This document shows, piece after piece, positions 6,907 through 15,491 of a DNA stretch of 64,000 bases. A model generated the notes under the pieces. It had not been told where the DNA came from. It searched no databases and worked only from the letters and a program-made list of their open reading frames with translations. Every line of letters begins with the position of its first letter. The first letter of the stretch is position 1. The position numbers and the translations under genes were made by a program. Source of the DNA: a candidate division BRC1 bacterium ADurb.Bin183 (GTDB lineage: Bacteria > Sumerlaeota > Sumerlaeia > MWCT01); contig MWCT01000001.1 in the NCBI GenBank assembly GCA_002070185.1, positions 124,001 through 188,000 on the forward strand. Reading direction: 5' to 3'.

Positions 6907-9006
6907 ATGGAAGCAAATATTAGAAAAACACCCGCATGGCAGGTTCTCATCTCCGCTCTTGTGATTTTCATCGCCTATTACTCGGTTTTTTTTCAGGAGA
7001 AAACCGATTTGCAAGCGGTGGCATATTTGGGCGTTGCCAGATGGTTCTGGGCGGGCGCGCTCATCTTTCTTGCGGCTTATGCCTCGGGCGAATGGGCGCT
7101 GTTTTTTTTCCGCTTAAGGGATATCCGTCCGCGCGTTCGGCTTTTTCTGGCGATGGCGCTGGGGTTGGGCATCCTTTCGATGTTGATGTGCGCGCTGGGC
7201 AACTGCGGCATGTTGACGCGGGGTTATGCGTTTTTTCTATTGATGGGCTTGGCTTTGGCGGGTCTGCCTTTTTACCGGCAGATGGGAGGGGAGATATTCC
7301 GATGGGTTGGTTCAATCCGCGAGAAAAGTTTAGGCGCGCCGGTCTTCATCTGCCTTTGTCTGCTTGTTATGATTTTTTTACTTTATGGTATCAGCGCGCT
7401 GCCGCTTCCCATCAATTATGATGTGATGGAATATCATCTTGGCGCTCCGCAGCAATCGCTCAGAGCCGGGAGCCTTGCGCCGCATCTTGGAATTTTTTAT
7501 AGTTATCTCCCCTTTGGCGCGGAGGCGCTATTTGCCGCAGGCATGGTCGTTGGAAGCGGCGAGCCGTTTTTCAACCCTAAGGTCATTCACTTTGGTTTTT
7601 GGCTGATTGCTTGTTATGGGGTTTATATCCTTGCGGGCCTTTTTGGACTGGAGCGCGGGTGGGGGCTTTTTGCCGTCGTTCTTTTCGGCATGAACCGGCT
7701 GGTCTTTTCGGTGGGGCAGGATGCTTTTGTTGAATTCTGCCAGACGGTTTATGTGGTAGCAGCGTTTGCGGCGTGGGTTTTATGGTTTCAGGGGCGGGCG
7801 GGCAAGCCGCTTTTTTTATCTTTTATTTTTTGGGGACTTGCCCTCGGCGTCAAATATTCCATATTGGGGCTCGGCATTCTTCCCTTTTTATTGATTCTTC
7901 TGCCTTATGGGCTTTATCAGCGGGAGGAAAAACGGTTTTTTATTTTGTGGGCGAAGTATAGTTTAGGCGGTATGCTGGCGGTCGCGATTGCATTTGCGCC
8001 GTGGATGGTTCGCAGTTTGCTTTATACGGGCAATCCGTTTTTCCCTTTTTTCTCACAGGTTTTCCGATGGGACGGGTGGACGCCGCAGCAGATGGCTTAT
8101 TACATGCAGTCGAACCGAGCAGTTGCGCCGTTCAGTCCGAGTCATTTGTGGTTTATGATTTCAAAGGGGATGGATGTTGGGGCGTTTTATTATCTGCCGC
8201 TTTTTTTGGCTTTAATATTATTCCGCAAAGAGCGTAAGGTTTGGGCGCTGGCGGGATTTGCGTTTTTGGGGTGTCTTGTCTGGAATCTATTTTTGCAGCC
8301 GCCCGCGCGCTTTATGGTTCCGATTGTTCCGGTCATGGCGCTCGTGGCGGTGTGTGTTTTGAGGCTGCTGGCGCGCCAGTCCAAAATCGGCGCCGCTTGC
8401 CTCATTCCTTATATGGCGTTTATCCTCACCGCAGGGCAGCTTCATTTTGTGGAGTTGTTCAATACCGGATACATAAAGGCGGCGCTATTTTGTTATGACC
8501 AGCGGGATTTTTTAATGGAGCAGCTGGGGGCGTATTATGAGGCGTCGCAGATTATCAATAATGACTTGCCGCCGGATGCGCGCATCCTTTTTATTTATGA
8601 AGCCCGCATTTATTACATGGAGCGTCCCGCGGCGGCAAACAGCGTCTTTGATAAAAGCCCGCTGGTTGCGATTGCCGAAATGGAATCGGATGCGGAAGGG
8701 ATGCGCAATCGGCTCCTTTCAATGGGTTATACGCACGTTTTGCTAAATGAGATAGAATTGAACCGCCTGATTAAGACATACGCCCCGCGTTCGGTTGTGG
8801 AGCGCGAGGGAGTCGCCTCCATTTTTGAAGACAGCCGCGCCAATTTGACGGCTTTCGAGAATCTGTATGGCTCGTATCATCTGGACGAACGATTTCCGGC
8901 GAATCGGAAGAAGATTCGCGAATTCATCGCCCTTGTGGAAAAGCACAAAATCTTTGAGCGGCGGGATGAGCGCGGGCTTGCCTTTTACCTTTCCAGCCTA
9001 AAATAA
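6907..9006 (+). CDS. Polytopic membrane protein, GT-C glycosyltransferase-like (ArnT/PMT family fold)
   Basis: Probably a lipid-linked-sugar-dependent glycosyltransferase of the inner membrane, though the acceptor is unknown. The first 500 residues hold roughly ten to twelve hydrophobic helices. After the fourth or fifth comes NYDVMEYHLGAPQQSL near residue 170, the acidic, post-helix loop typical of GT-C enzymes. The last 180 residues form a soluble domain (IINNDLPPDARILFIYEARIYYMERP) expected outside the membrane. Codon usage returns to the G+C level of the rest of the window after the A+T-rich zinc-ribbon block. The 88-base spacer upstream shows no clear promoter. The gene ends at a strong hairpin terminator. 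A non-enzymatic membrane role cannot be ruled out. Confidence 0.65.
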   Translation: MEANIRKTPAWQVLISALVIFIAYYSVFFQEKTDLQAVAYLGVARWFWAGALIFLAAYASGEWALFFFRLRDIRPRVRLFLAMALGLGILSMLMCALGNCGMLTRGYAFFLLMGLALAGLPFYRQMGGEIFRWVGSIREKSLGAPVFICLCLLVMIFLLYGISALPLPINYDVMEYHLGAPQQSLRAGSLAPHLGIFYSYLPFGAEALFAAGMVVGSGEPFFNPKVIHFGFWLIACYGVYILAGLFGLERGWGLFAVVLFGMNRLVFSVGQDAFVEFCQTVYVVAAFAAWVLWFQGRAGKPLFLSFIFWGLALGVKYSILGLGILPFLLILLPYGLYQREEKRFFILWAKYSLGGMLAVAIAFAPWMVRSLLYTGNPFFPFFSQVFRWDGWTPQQMAYYMQSNRAVAPFSPSHLWFMISKGMDVGAFYYLPLFLALILFRKERKVWALAGFAFLGCLVWNLFLQPPARFMVPIVPVMALVAVCVLRLLARQSKIGAACLIPYMAFILTAGQLHFVELFNTGYIKAALFCYDQRDFLMEQLGAYYEASQIINNDLPPDARILFIYEARIYYMERPAAANSVFDKSPLVAIAEMESDAEGMRNRLLSMGYTHVLLNEIELNRLIKTYAPRSVVEREGVASIFEDSRANLTAFENLYGSYHLDERFPANRKKIREFIALVEKHKIFERRDERGLAFYLSSLK

Positions 9007-9007
9007 T

Positions 9008-9045
9008 AAAAGCGGGAAAACTCTTTTGGAGTCCTCCCGCTTTTT
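9008..9045. terminator. Bidirectional intrinsic terminator
   Basis: AGCGGGA (9011-9017) and TCCCGCT (9035-9041) form the outer stem, extended inside by ACTC/GAGT around a short T-rich loop. T residues follow on the plus strand and A residues precede it, so the hairpin can stop transcription from both the GT-C-like gene and the convergent dockerin-protein gene. Confidence 0.85.
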
Positions 9046-9064
9046 AACCATTGAATAGAGAGAA

Positions 9065-9880
9065 TTATTTGGCGAGGATTTTATTGACCAGCGCGGCAAG
9101 GTCGGCGGTGCTGATGGCGCCGCTGTTGTCCACATCGGCGTTATCTTTCTGGATGAGGTCGGTAATGCCGGAACCGGTGGGGTCGCTCACGAGCGTGACA
9201 ATATCCGCCGCATCAACCTTGTTATCCAAATTGGCGTCGCCTTTTTTGACGGGGATAACGCGGAAGGTGTCCAGCCAGCTGGGCGTGTCCGCGAAATTGC
9301 GGAAGCCGTGCAGCGTGGTAACATTGTCTCGGAAACCGAGCTCTTGCGCGGGAGCCTGAGCGCCGTTCACAAAACATTTCCACTTTTTGGTTGTATAGTC
9401 TTGACGGATGGATATTTTATACCATTGGTCTTTGACGAGCGAGACGCCGGTGGGAACCCAAGAGCCGCCGCCGGTGCCGTTGCCGTTCAGGCACTGAATG
9501 CCGTTGGTCTTGCTAAAAAAGACAATTGCGCTGGCGGCAGGATCGGCGGGGAAGCTGGGCTCGGCATCGGTGCCTTCGCCGCTGAAATAGCCCTCCATCC
9601 AGACGATGGTCTCGGCAGGTTTGGCGGAAAGGGGTTTATCTATTTGGCTGTTGGCTTCAAGGGCGACGGCTTGATCGCCGGATTGCTTAAAGGCGTTTGT
9701 TATTGTGGCATCTGCTCCTTGAGAAAGGACAACCCAGCCGTCTTGCCCGTTGATGGTGTTTCCGGCGGTGAAGCCGTCCGCGGCATCAAAACCTGTTTTA
9801 TAAGGAATGGCAACTTGAGCCATGGCTACAGCGCAAGCGAAAATGATAAGCGCCGTAATCGAAAGTTTTTTAATCATCAT
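9065..9880 (-). CDS. Secreted protein with C-terminal dockerin-like domain
   Basis: Exported protein of unknown substrate. A signal peptide (KKLSITALIIFACAVAMAQ) is followed by a roughly 175-residue beta-rich, LamG-like region containing GFDAADGFTAGNTINGQDGW, found in carbohydrate- or surface-binding modules. The last 60 residues carry two EF-hand-like calcium repeats (GDANLDNKVDAADIVTL and NADVDNSGAISTADLAALV), the layout of type I dockerins. The ATG is preceded by GGAGG at good spacing. No catalytic motif is visible, so it may be a binding or structural protein. The same kind of ending, as a single repeat, appears in the beta-helix protein at 52165-54471. Confidence 0.8.
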   Translation of the reverse strand: MMIKKLSITALIIFACAVAMAQVAIPYKTGFDAADGFTAGNTINGQDGWVVLSQGADATITNAFKQSGDQAVALEANSQIDKPLSAKPAETIVWMEGYFSGEGTDAEPSFPADPAASAIVFFSKTNGIQCLNGNGTGGGSWVPTGVSLVKDQWYKISIRQDYTTKKWKCFVNGAQAPAQELGFRDNVTTLHGFRNFADTPSWLDTFRVIPVKKGDANLDNKVDAADIVTLVSDPTGSGITDLIQKDNADVDNSGAISTADLAALVNKILAK

Positions 9881-10004
9881 TCAAACCTCCGTAAAAAAAT
9901 ATAGCGATTATTGGATAGAATACCCCTTTTATTCCAACATAATAATATCCTAATAAGTATAAGCCTTACTCAATGCAAGTGTTTTTTTATTTTTTTTTTA
10001 GTGG

Positions 10005-10032
10005 TTGACAGGATTTTTGGGGGAAAGATAAT
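10005..10032 (+). promoter_or_regulatory. Probable sigma-70-type promoter for yajC-secDF
   Basis: TTGACA at 10005-10010, a 16-base spacer, and GATAAT at 10027-10032 give a near-consensus promoter about 70 bases before the yajC ATG, in the A+T-rich region between divergent genes. Confidence 0.6.
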
Positions 10033-10099
10033 TCCACAGTTTTTTTGATTGATAAAATTAAGCCGGACTTTCGCAAATTTTTGCCTTGAGGAATGATGT

Positions 10100-10450
10100 A
10101 TGATTTTAAGTCCTGTTCATTTCGAAAAGATGGCGCGCGCGTTTTTGACAGCAGGTCCCAACGCGGAAAAAGCGCCTCAATCGCCCACCCAAACCATCAT
10201 TTTAATGTTTGCCCTGATTGCCGTCTCGTTTTATTTTATCGTCCTCCGTCCTCAAAAAAAGGAGCAAGATAGCCGCAAGAAACTCCTTGAGCAACTTAAA
10301 AAGGGCGACGAGGTGGTGACCATCGGCGGCATCTTCGGCACCGTTGTGGAAACGGATAATGAACAGAACTCCGTCACGCTTGAAGTGGCAAAAAACATCC
10401 GCATCCGCTTTCTTAAAAGCGCCATCGCTAATGTTATCAATAAGTCATAA
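10100..10450 (+). CDS. yajC: Preprotein translocase subunit YajC
   Basis: Single-span inner-membrane accessory of the Sec translocon. A short N-terminal stretch precedes the membrane helix (IILMFALIAVSFYFIVL), then the invariant RPQKKEQ and the soluble domain with GDEVVTIGGIFGTV. Length (116 residues) is normal. GAGG lies eight bases before the ATG. The secDF gene follows after 44 bases, the usual arrangement. The N-terminal extension before the helix is slightly longer than in E. coli. Confidence 0.95.
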   Translation: MILSPVHFEKMARAFLTAGPNAEKAPQSPTQTIILMFALIAVSFYFIVLRPQKKEQDSRKKLLEQLKKGDEVVTIGGIFGTVVETDNEQNSVTLEVAKNIRIRFLKSAIANVINKS

Positions 10451-10494
10451 AAAAAATATACTAATCATATTTACTGCAAGAAAGGATTGCTTCC

Positions 10495-13167
10495 ATGCCC
10501 AAACAGATTAACTGGCAAATGATTCTCATCTTGGTGCTCACCATTGCCTCCATTGCGCTTATCGTTCCCACGGCTCGGTATTTTACTTATGTGGCAACGA
10601 CGCCGATGCCCGTCCCCGGAACTGATGCAGAAAAGGAATATGACCAGACGGTCATGAAATTAAAATCGCGAAGCATCACGCCCGGTCTTGACCTTCAAGG
10701 CGGCGTGGATATATTGCTTTCTATAGACCGCGCCAAGACGGAATTGGACAACCTTGCCACAGCGGCAGATAAAATCAAACAAAATTTCCGCAATGATTCC
10801 ATAGACGCCTCTTTTGACATTAATTCAGAAAACCGCGAATTGAATGTTAAACTCCTTAATCCCAAAGATTTTCGTCAGGCGAGCAACATCCTCAAGAATT
10901 TTGAGGGGTATTTCGCCAGTTTGAATCCAGAGCCGCTGGAAAAGGGCGAAACCATCTCCCTCAAACTTGCGCCCAATGTAATTGAGCGCTATAATCAGGA
11001 CGCCATCGAAGGTTCGGAAAAAGTCCTGCGCAACCGCGTGGATGAGTTCGGTCTGACCATGGCGACAGTCGTGCGTCAGGGCGAATCCCGTGTTCGCATC
11101 CAGATTCCTGGCGAAAAAGACCCTCAGCGCGTTATCAAAAACATGCTCAAACCCGCCCAGCTGGAGTTTCGCATCGTTGCCGAAGATAGCGATGAAAAAG
11201 CCCTTCAGCTCGTTGAAACCAAAACCGAGGGCGGCAAGGAAGTTCAGACCGTCAAAAAAGACCAAGTCCCGCCGGGCTATCGAATCTTTTTCGGTCAGGT
11301 TGTGGATTACAAATCCCGTCAGGTAGGCATGAAAAAGATGATAACCGTTCCCTATCTTTTGAAAGAAGAGGTTTCGCTGACGGGCAAATACCTAAAAGAG
11401 TCATACGTGGAGGTGATACAGTCGGATCTGGAAAGCCCGATTCACATCAACCTTGTCTTTGACCGCGAAGGCGCGCGCATATTCAAGGATGTGACGGAGA
11501 AGAACCGCGGGCGCAATCTTGCTATATTGCTTGACGGCGTAGTTTATACGGCGCCGCGGATAAAGGAAGTAATCCCCAATGGGCGATGCTTTATCAGCGG
11601 ATCGTTTGATATGGAGGATGCGCGCGACGTAAGCCAAGTGCTCAAAGCCGGCTCTATGCCGGCGCGGCTGGCGGTCGAGCATGAGATGACCGTCGGCGCC
11701 TCTTTAGGAACGGATACCATCAAGGCATCCGTCAAGGCGTTAATTATCGGTACTTTTGCCGTTGTGGCGTTTATGATTATCTACTACGGAACCGCCGGCG
11801 CGATTGCCGATATTGCCCTAATCCTCAACGTTCTTATGATACTTGCCATACTTTCTCTGGCGCGCGCCACGCTGACCCTTTCCGGTATCGGCGGCATCTT
11901 GTTGACGGTCGGTATGGCAGTTGACGCCAACGTTCTCATCTATGAGCGCATCCGGGAGGAGATAGCGGAGGGCAAGGCGCTCAGAGCCGCTGTCAAGCGG
12001 GGGTTCGATCGCGCCTTTTTGGTCATCTGGGACTCCAACTTCACAACAATGATAACAGCCCTGATTCTGCTCCAATTTGCCGTCGGGTCTGTGAAAGGCT
12101 TTGCCCTGACTATGTTCATCGGTTTGGTTGTGAACCTCTACACCGGTTTTGCCGTCACCAGAAGCATAACCGATTACTGGGTTTCGATTCGAAACAAACT
12201 TTATACCGGCAGCATGTATATTTTTAAGAATGCCAAAATTGATTTTGTTAAAGGACGTTACGGGGCGTATGTGCTCTCCAGTGTCTTGATTGTGTTGGGC
12301 ATTTTTGGTTTTATCAAAAACAAAGGACCTATTTACGCCGTTGATTTTGAGGGGGGCATTCTTGCGCATGTCAGTTTTAAGGAAGAGGTCTCCGGCGAGG
12401 ATATCTACAAAGCCTTCTCCGCGGCGGAGGGCGCAACGGTTCGCGTTCAGCGTGTTGCCGGCACCAACGAATTTCTTGTCAGAACAAAACTTGTAGATAA
12501 TAACGGCGCCAAAACTCAGGAAATAATCACCAGAACCCTTGGCAGCAGCGCCCTTTTGAAGAATTTTGAAATCAAGGGAATCCAGCAAGTCGGCAACGAA
12601 ATCGGCGAAGAATTCCGCTGGATTGCCATCAAGTCCGTCCTCATCGGCGCAATCGCGATCCTCATCTATATCGGCTTCCGCTTCCAGTTCATCTTCGGCG
12701 TGGGCGCGGTAGTCGCCCTCATCCACGACCTCTTCATCGTTTTTGGCATTATGACGCTGTTAGGCAGGGAAACAAGCCTCGACCTTGTGAGCGCCCTGCT
12801 GATGATTCTGGGTTATTCCATCAACGACACGATAGTTATCTTTGACCGGATTCGCGAAAATATGCGAACCGTTTACGGCAAGTCGCTGGAAGAAATTATT
12901 AACATTTCCATTAACCGCTCTTTGAGCCGAACAACGCTGACATCTGTTACAACGCTTGTCCCAATGATTATCATGTATCTCATCGGCGGCAAGGGTCTGC
13001 AAGATTTCTGCCTTGCCCTAATCATGGGCATCATCGTTGGGACTTACTCATCCGTCTTTGTGGCAACGCCTCTCGCTTATGAATGGTTCAAGCGCAAAGG
13101 CATGAAAATTAAGGAAGAAACAGTCCGCAAGATCACTTATCAAAAAGTCACTCCCCTAATTGAATAG
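10495..13167 (+). CDS. secDF: Fused protein-export membrane protein SecD-SecF
   Basis: Proton-driven accessory of SecYEG that pulls secreted proteins across the inner membrane. The SecD half (residues 1 to about 560) has an N-terminal helix, GLDLQGGVDILLSID, the large P1 periplasmic region and a five-helix bundle with GMAVDANVLIYERIREE. The SecF half (from about 575) repeats the plan: an N-terminal helix, the VDFEGG motif, and a helix bundle with GYSINDTIVIFDRIREN. The 890 residues match fused SecDF proteins of several phyla rather than the separate E. coli genes. It shares a transcript with yajC. Confidence 0.96.
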   Translation: MPKQINWQMILILVLTIASIALIVPTARYFTYVATTPMPVPGTDAEKEYDQTVMKLKSRSITPGLDLQGGVDILLSIDRAKTELDNLATAADKIKQNFRNDSIDASFDINSENRELNVKLLNPKDFRQASNILKNFEGYFASLNPEPLEKGETISLKLAPNVIERYNQDAIEGSEKVLRNRVDEFGLTMATVVRQGESRVRIQIPGEKDPQRVIKNMLKPAQLEFRIVAEDSDEKALQLVETKTEGGKEVQTVKKDQVPPGYRIFFGQVVDYKSRQVGMKKMITVPYLLKEEVSLTGKYLKESYVEVIQSDLESPIHINLVFDREGARIFKDVTEKNRGRNLAILLDGVVYTAPRIKEVIPNGRCFISGSFDMEDARDVSQVLKAGSMPARLAVEHEMTVGASLGTDTIKASVKALIIGTFAVVAFMIIYYGTAGAIADIALILNVLMILAILSLARATLTLSGIGGILLTVGMAVDANVLIYERIREEIAEGKALRAAVKRGFDRAFLVIWDSNFTTMITALILLQFAVGSVKGFALTMFIGLVVNLYTGFAVTRSITDYWVSIRNKLYTGSMYIFKNAKIDFVKGRYGAYVLSSVLIVLGIFGFIKNKGPIYAVDFEGGILAHVSFKEEVSGEDIYKAFSAAEGATVRVQRVAGTNEFLVRTKLVDNNGAKTQEIITRTLGSSALLKNFEIKGIQQVGNEIGEEFRWIAIKSVLIGAIAILIYIGFRFQFIFGVGAVVALIHDLFIVFGIMTLLGRETSLDLVSALLMILGYSINDTIVIFDRIRENMRTVYGKSLEEIINISINRSLSRTTLTSVTTLVPMIIMYLIGGKGLQDFCLALIMGIIVGTYSSVFVATPLAYEWFKRKGMKIKEETVRKITYQKVTPLIE

Positions 13168-13247
13168 ATAAAGGAACGGATTGCAACAGACAACGAACGG
13201 CAAACTTCGGATAAAAAAAAGAAAAACCCTAAAAGGAGGGCACTCCC

Positions 13248-15344
13248 TTGAAAGAATACCATAGCGAAAAAATCCGCAACATCTGCCTTTCCGGTCATAA
13301 CAGCTCCGGAAAGACCACTCTAACGGAGGCGATTCTTTACGCAACCCGCACCATCGAGCGTATGGGGCGCGTGGAGGACGGAGGCACCGCTTCGGACTAC
13401 GACCCCGAGGAAATCTCCCGCCGCGTCTCTATCAACGCCACAATCAACCCCATCGAATACAAAGACCTGAAGGTCAACCTGATTGACCTTCCGGGCTATC
13501 GCGACTTTGTGGCTGAAGTCAAGGGACCTGTCCGCGTGTCGGATACCATGATTATTTTGATGGATGCCACATCCGGCGCCGAAGTGGGAGCGGAGTTCGC
13601 CTGCGAATACTCCGATGAATATAAACTGCCGCGCCTATTTTTCATCAACAAAATGGACAAGGAGCGCGCCAATTTCAAAAAGGCGCTTGAGGCGATTAAA
13701 TCGGACCTCGGCTTGCGCCCCGTTGCCGTCACAATCCCCGTCGGGCAGGAAGCCTCATTCGAAGGCGTTATTGACCTCCTGCGTATGAAGATGATAAAAG
13801 AGGAAGACGGCAAGCAGGTTATGCTCCCTATCCCCGATTCCATGAAGGCGGAGGCGGATGATGCTTATGCCCATATGATGGAGATAGCCGCCGAGGGCAA
13901 TGATGATCTGACTATGAAATATCTTGAGGAACTTAATCTAACGCCGGAAGAAGTTTTGCAAGGTTTGAAAGAGGGTTTTGCCCAACAACGATTCTGCCCT
14001 GTATTCTGCGGAGCGGCAAGCAAGGCGTTCGGCGTTCACGCCCTTTTGAATTTTATCGTCCAGTGCTGCCCCTCCCCGCTGGAAACGCCCGCATGGATTG
14101 TCAAAAAACCCGGCTCGGAGGAGGAGATGGAGCTTCCTTTCGACCCCGCAAAACCAACGGCGGTATTTGTATTTAAAACCATCACAGATCCCTATGCGGG
14201 AAAGCTTTCCTTTGTTAAAATTATCACCGGCAGCCTCAAATCCGAATCCTCCGTATATAATGCAAATAAGCAAAAAGAAGAAAGGCTGCAGCATGTGTAT
14301 ATCATCCGCGGCAAAAAACTTCAAAACGTCCACCAGCTGCACGCGGGCGATATCGGCGTTCTTTCCAAACTGGATGTGACGGCAACCAACGACGCCCTTT
14401 GCGATCCCGCCGCGCCGGTTATTTTCGAGCCGACCATTCTGCCATCGCGCACAACGCAGATGGCTATTAAAGTGCCCACAAAATCCGAAGAGGAAAAAAT
14501 CGGTCTTGCCATACACCGCCTGATGGAACAGGATGAATCCCTTTCCATCCATCGCGACCCAGAAATCAAACAGACGATTCTGATGGGAATGGGCGAAACG
14601 CATCTTGATGTTGCCATTAGCCGCCTCAAAGCGCTCTCCGGCGTGCAAGCGCAGCTTGTCGAACCGCGCGTTCCCTACCGCGAGACAATAACCAAAAAAG
14701 CGGAAGGCAGCTACCGCCACAAAAAACAGTCGGGCGGGCGCGGACAGTTTGGCGAAGTCTGGCTGAAACTGGAGCCGATTCAAAATCCAGAAGACCCGGA
14801 AAAAGATTATGAGTTTTCGTGGGACGTCGTCGGCGGAAATATCCCCACAAAATTCATGCCCTCTGTAGAAAAAGGCATCGTGGACGCCCTCCAGCACGGC
14901 GCGCTCTCCGGCAACAAAGTCGTGAATGTGCGCGTCTCCTGCTTTGACGGCAAAGACCACCCTGTGGACTCCTCCGATATGGCTTTCAAACTGGCGGCGT
15001 CTATGGGCTTTAAGGAAATCTCCCTCAAAGCGGGGCCCATCATCCTTGAGCCGATTTACAAACTACGCGTGACGGTGCCGGAAAACTACATGGGCGACGT
15101 GATGGGCAACCTCTCCGGTAAACGGGGCAAAATACTCGGAAACGCCAACAAGGGTAAAAAGGTTATAATTGAAGCGCTCGTGCCTCAAGCGGAGGTTTTT
15201 TCCTATTCGCGCGACCTGCGCTCGCTGACGCAGGGACGCGGCGTGTTCGAAATGGAATACTCCCATTATGAAGCCGCGCCGCCCAACCTCCAAGAAAAAA
15301 TAATCGAAGAGGCAAAGAAACTCAAAGAGGAAGAAAACGAGTAA
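13248..15344 (+). CDS. EF-G-like translational GTPase (EF-G2 type)
   Basis: Five-domain GTPase of the EF-G family, 698 residues. The G domain carries GHNSSGKTT (P-loop, residues 16-24), DLPGY in place of the usual DTPGH (Tyr84 where EF-G has its catalytic His), and NKMD. The C-terminal domains IV and V are complete (GRGQFGEV, GGNIPTKFMPSVEKGI). The Tyr substitution and altered P-loop mark the paralogous EF-G2 class rather than the main elongation factor; members hydrolyse GTP but their role in translation is not settled. The start is TTG at 13248, chosen because AGGAGGG lies nine bases upstream and no closer ATG fits. It sits between secDF and lptG without a ribosomal operon. Confidence 0.85.
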   Translation: MKEYHSEKIRNICLSGHNSSGKTTLTEAILYATRTIERMGRVEDGGTASDYDPEEISRRVSINATINPIEYKDLKVNLIDLPGYRDFVAEVKGPVRVSDTMIILMDATSGAEVGAEFACEYSDEYKLPRLFFINKMDKERANFKKALEAIKSDLGLRPVAVTIPVGQEASFEGVIDLLRMKMIKEEDGKQVMLPIPDSMKAEADDAYAHMMEIAAEGNDDLTMKYLEELNLTPEEVLQGLKEGFAQQRFCPVFCGAASKAFGVHALLNFIVQCCPSPLETPAWIVKKPGSEEEMELPFDPAKPTAVFVFKTITDPYAGKLSFVKIITGSLKSESSVYNANKQKEERLQHVYIIRGKKLQNVHQLHAGDIGVLSKLDVTATNDALCDPAAPVIFEPTILPSRTTQMAIKVPTKSEEEKIGLAIHRLMEQDESLSIHRDPEIKQTILMGMGETHLDVAISRLKALSGVQAQLVEPRVPYRETITKKAEGSYRHKKQSGGRGQFGEVWLKLEPIQNPEDPEKDYEFSWDVVGGNIPTKFMPSVEKGIVDALQHGALSGNKVVNVRVSCFDGKDHPVDSSDMAFKLAASMGFKEISLKAGPIILEPIYKLRVTVPENYMGDVMGNLSGKRGKILGNANKGKKVIIEALVPQAEVFSYSRDLRSLTQGRGVFEMEYSHYEAAPPNLQEKIIEEAKKLKEEENE

Positions 15345-15397
15345 TCGGCGGGGAGCGATGGGAAAACGGCGTCCATGGGGGATGCCTTATTCCGTTA

Positions 15398-15427
15398 TTG
15401 ACAGGGTTCGGGACTTTAAGGCATAAA
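15398..15427 (+). promoter_or_regulatory. Possible promoter upstream of the lpt genes
   Basis: TTGACA at 15398-15403 and CATAAA at 15422-15427, 18 bases apart, lie in the 147-base gap after the EF-G-like gene. The -10 box matches consensus at four of six positions. Confidence 0.4.
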
Positions 15428-15491
15428 GCGCCAAATTAGCGTTTATGATGCATTGTATCATGCGCAAAATTTATATTGAAGGACGCGCAGC

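Noticed and set aside
11818-12726. 302-codon antisense frame over secDF
   Set aside because: Acidic, hydrophilic shadow of membrane helices; SecDF is certain.
13938-14960. 340-codon antisense frame over the EF-G-like gene
   Set aside because: Shadow of a highly conserved coding region; low-complexity composition and no family features.
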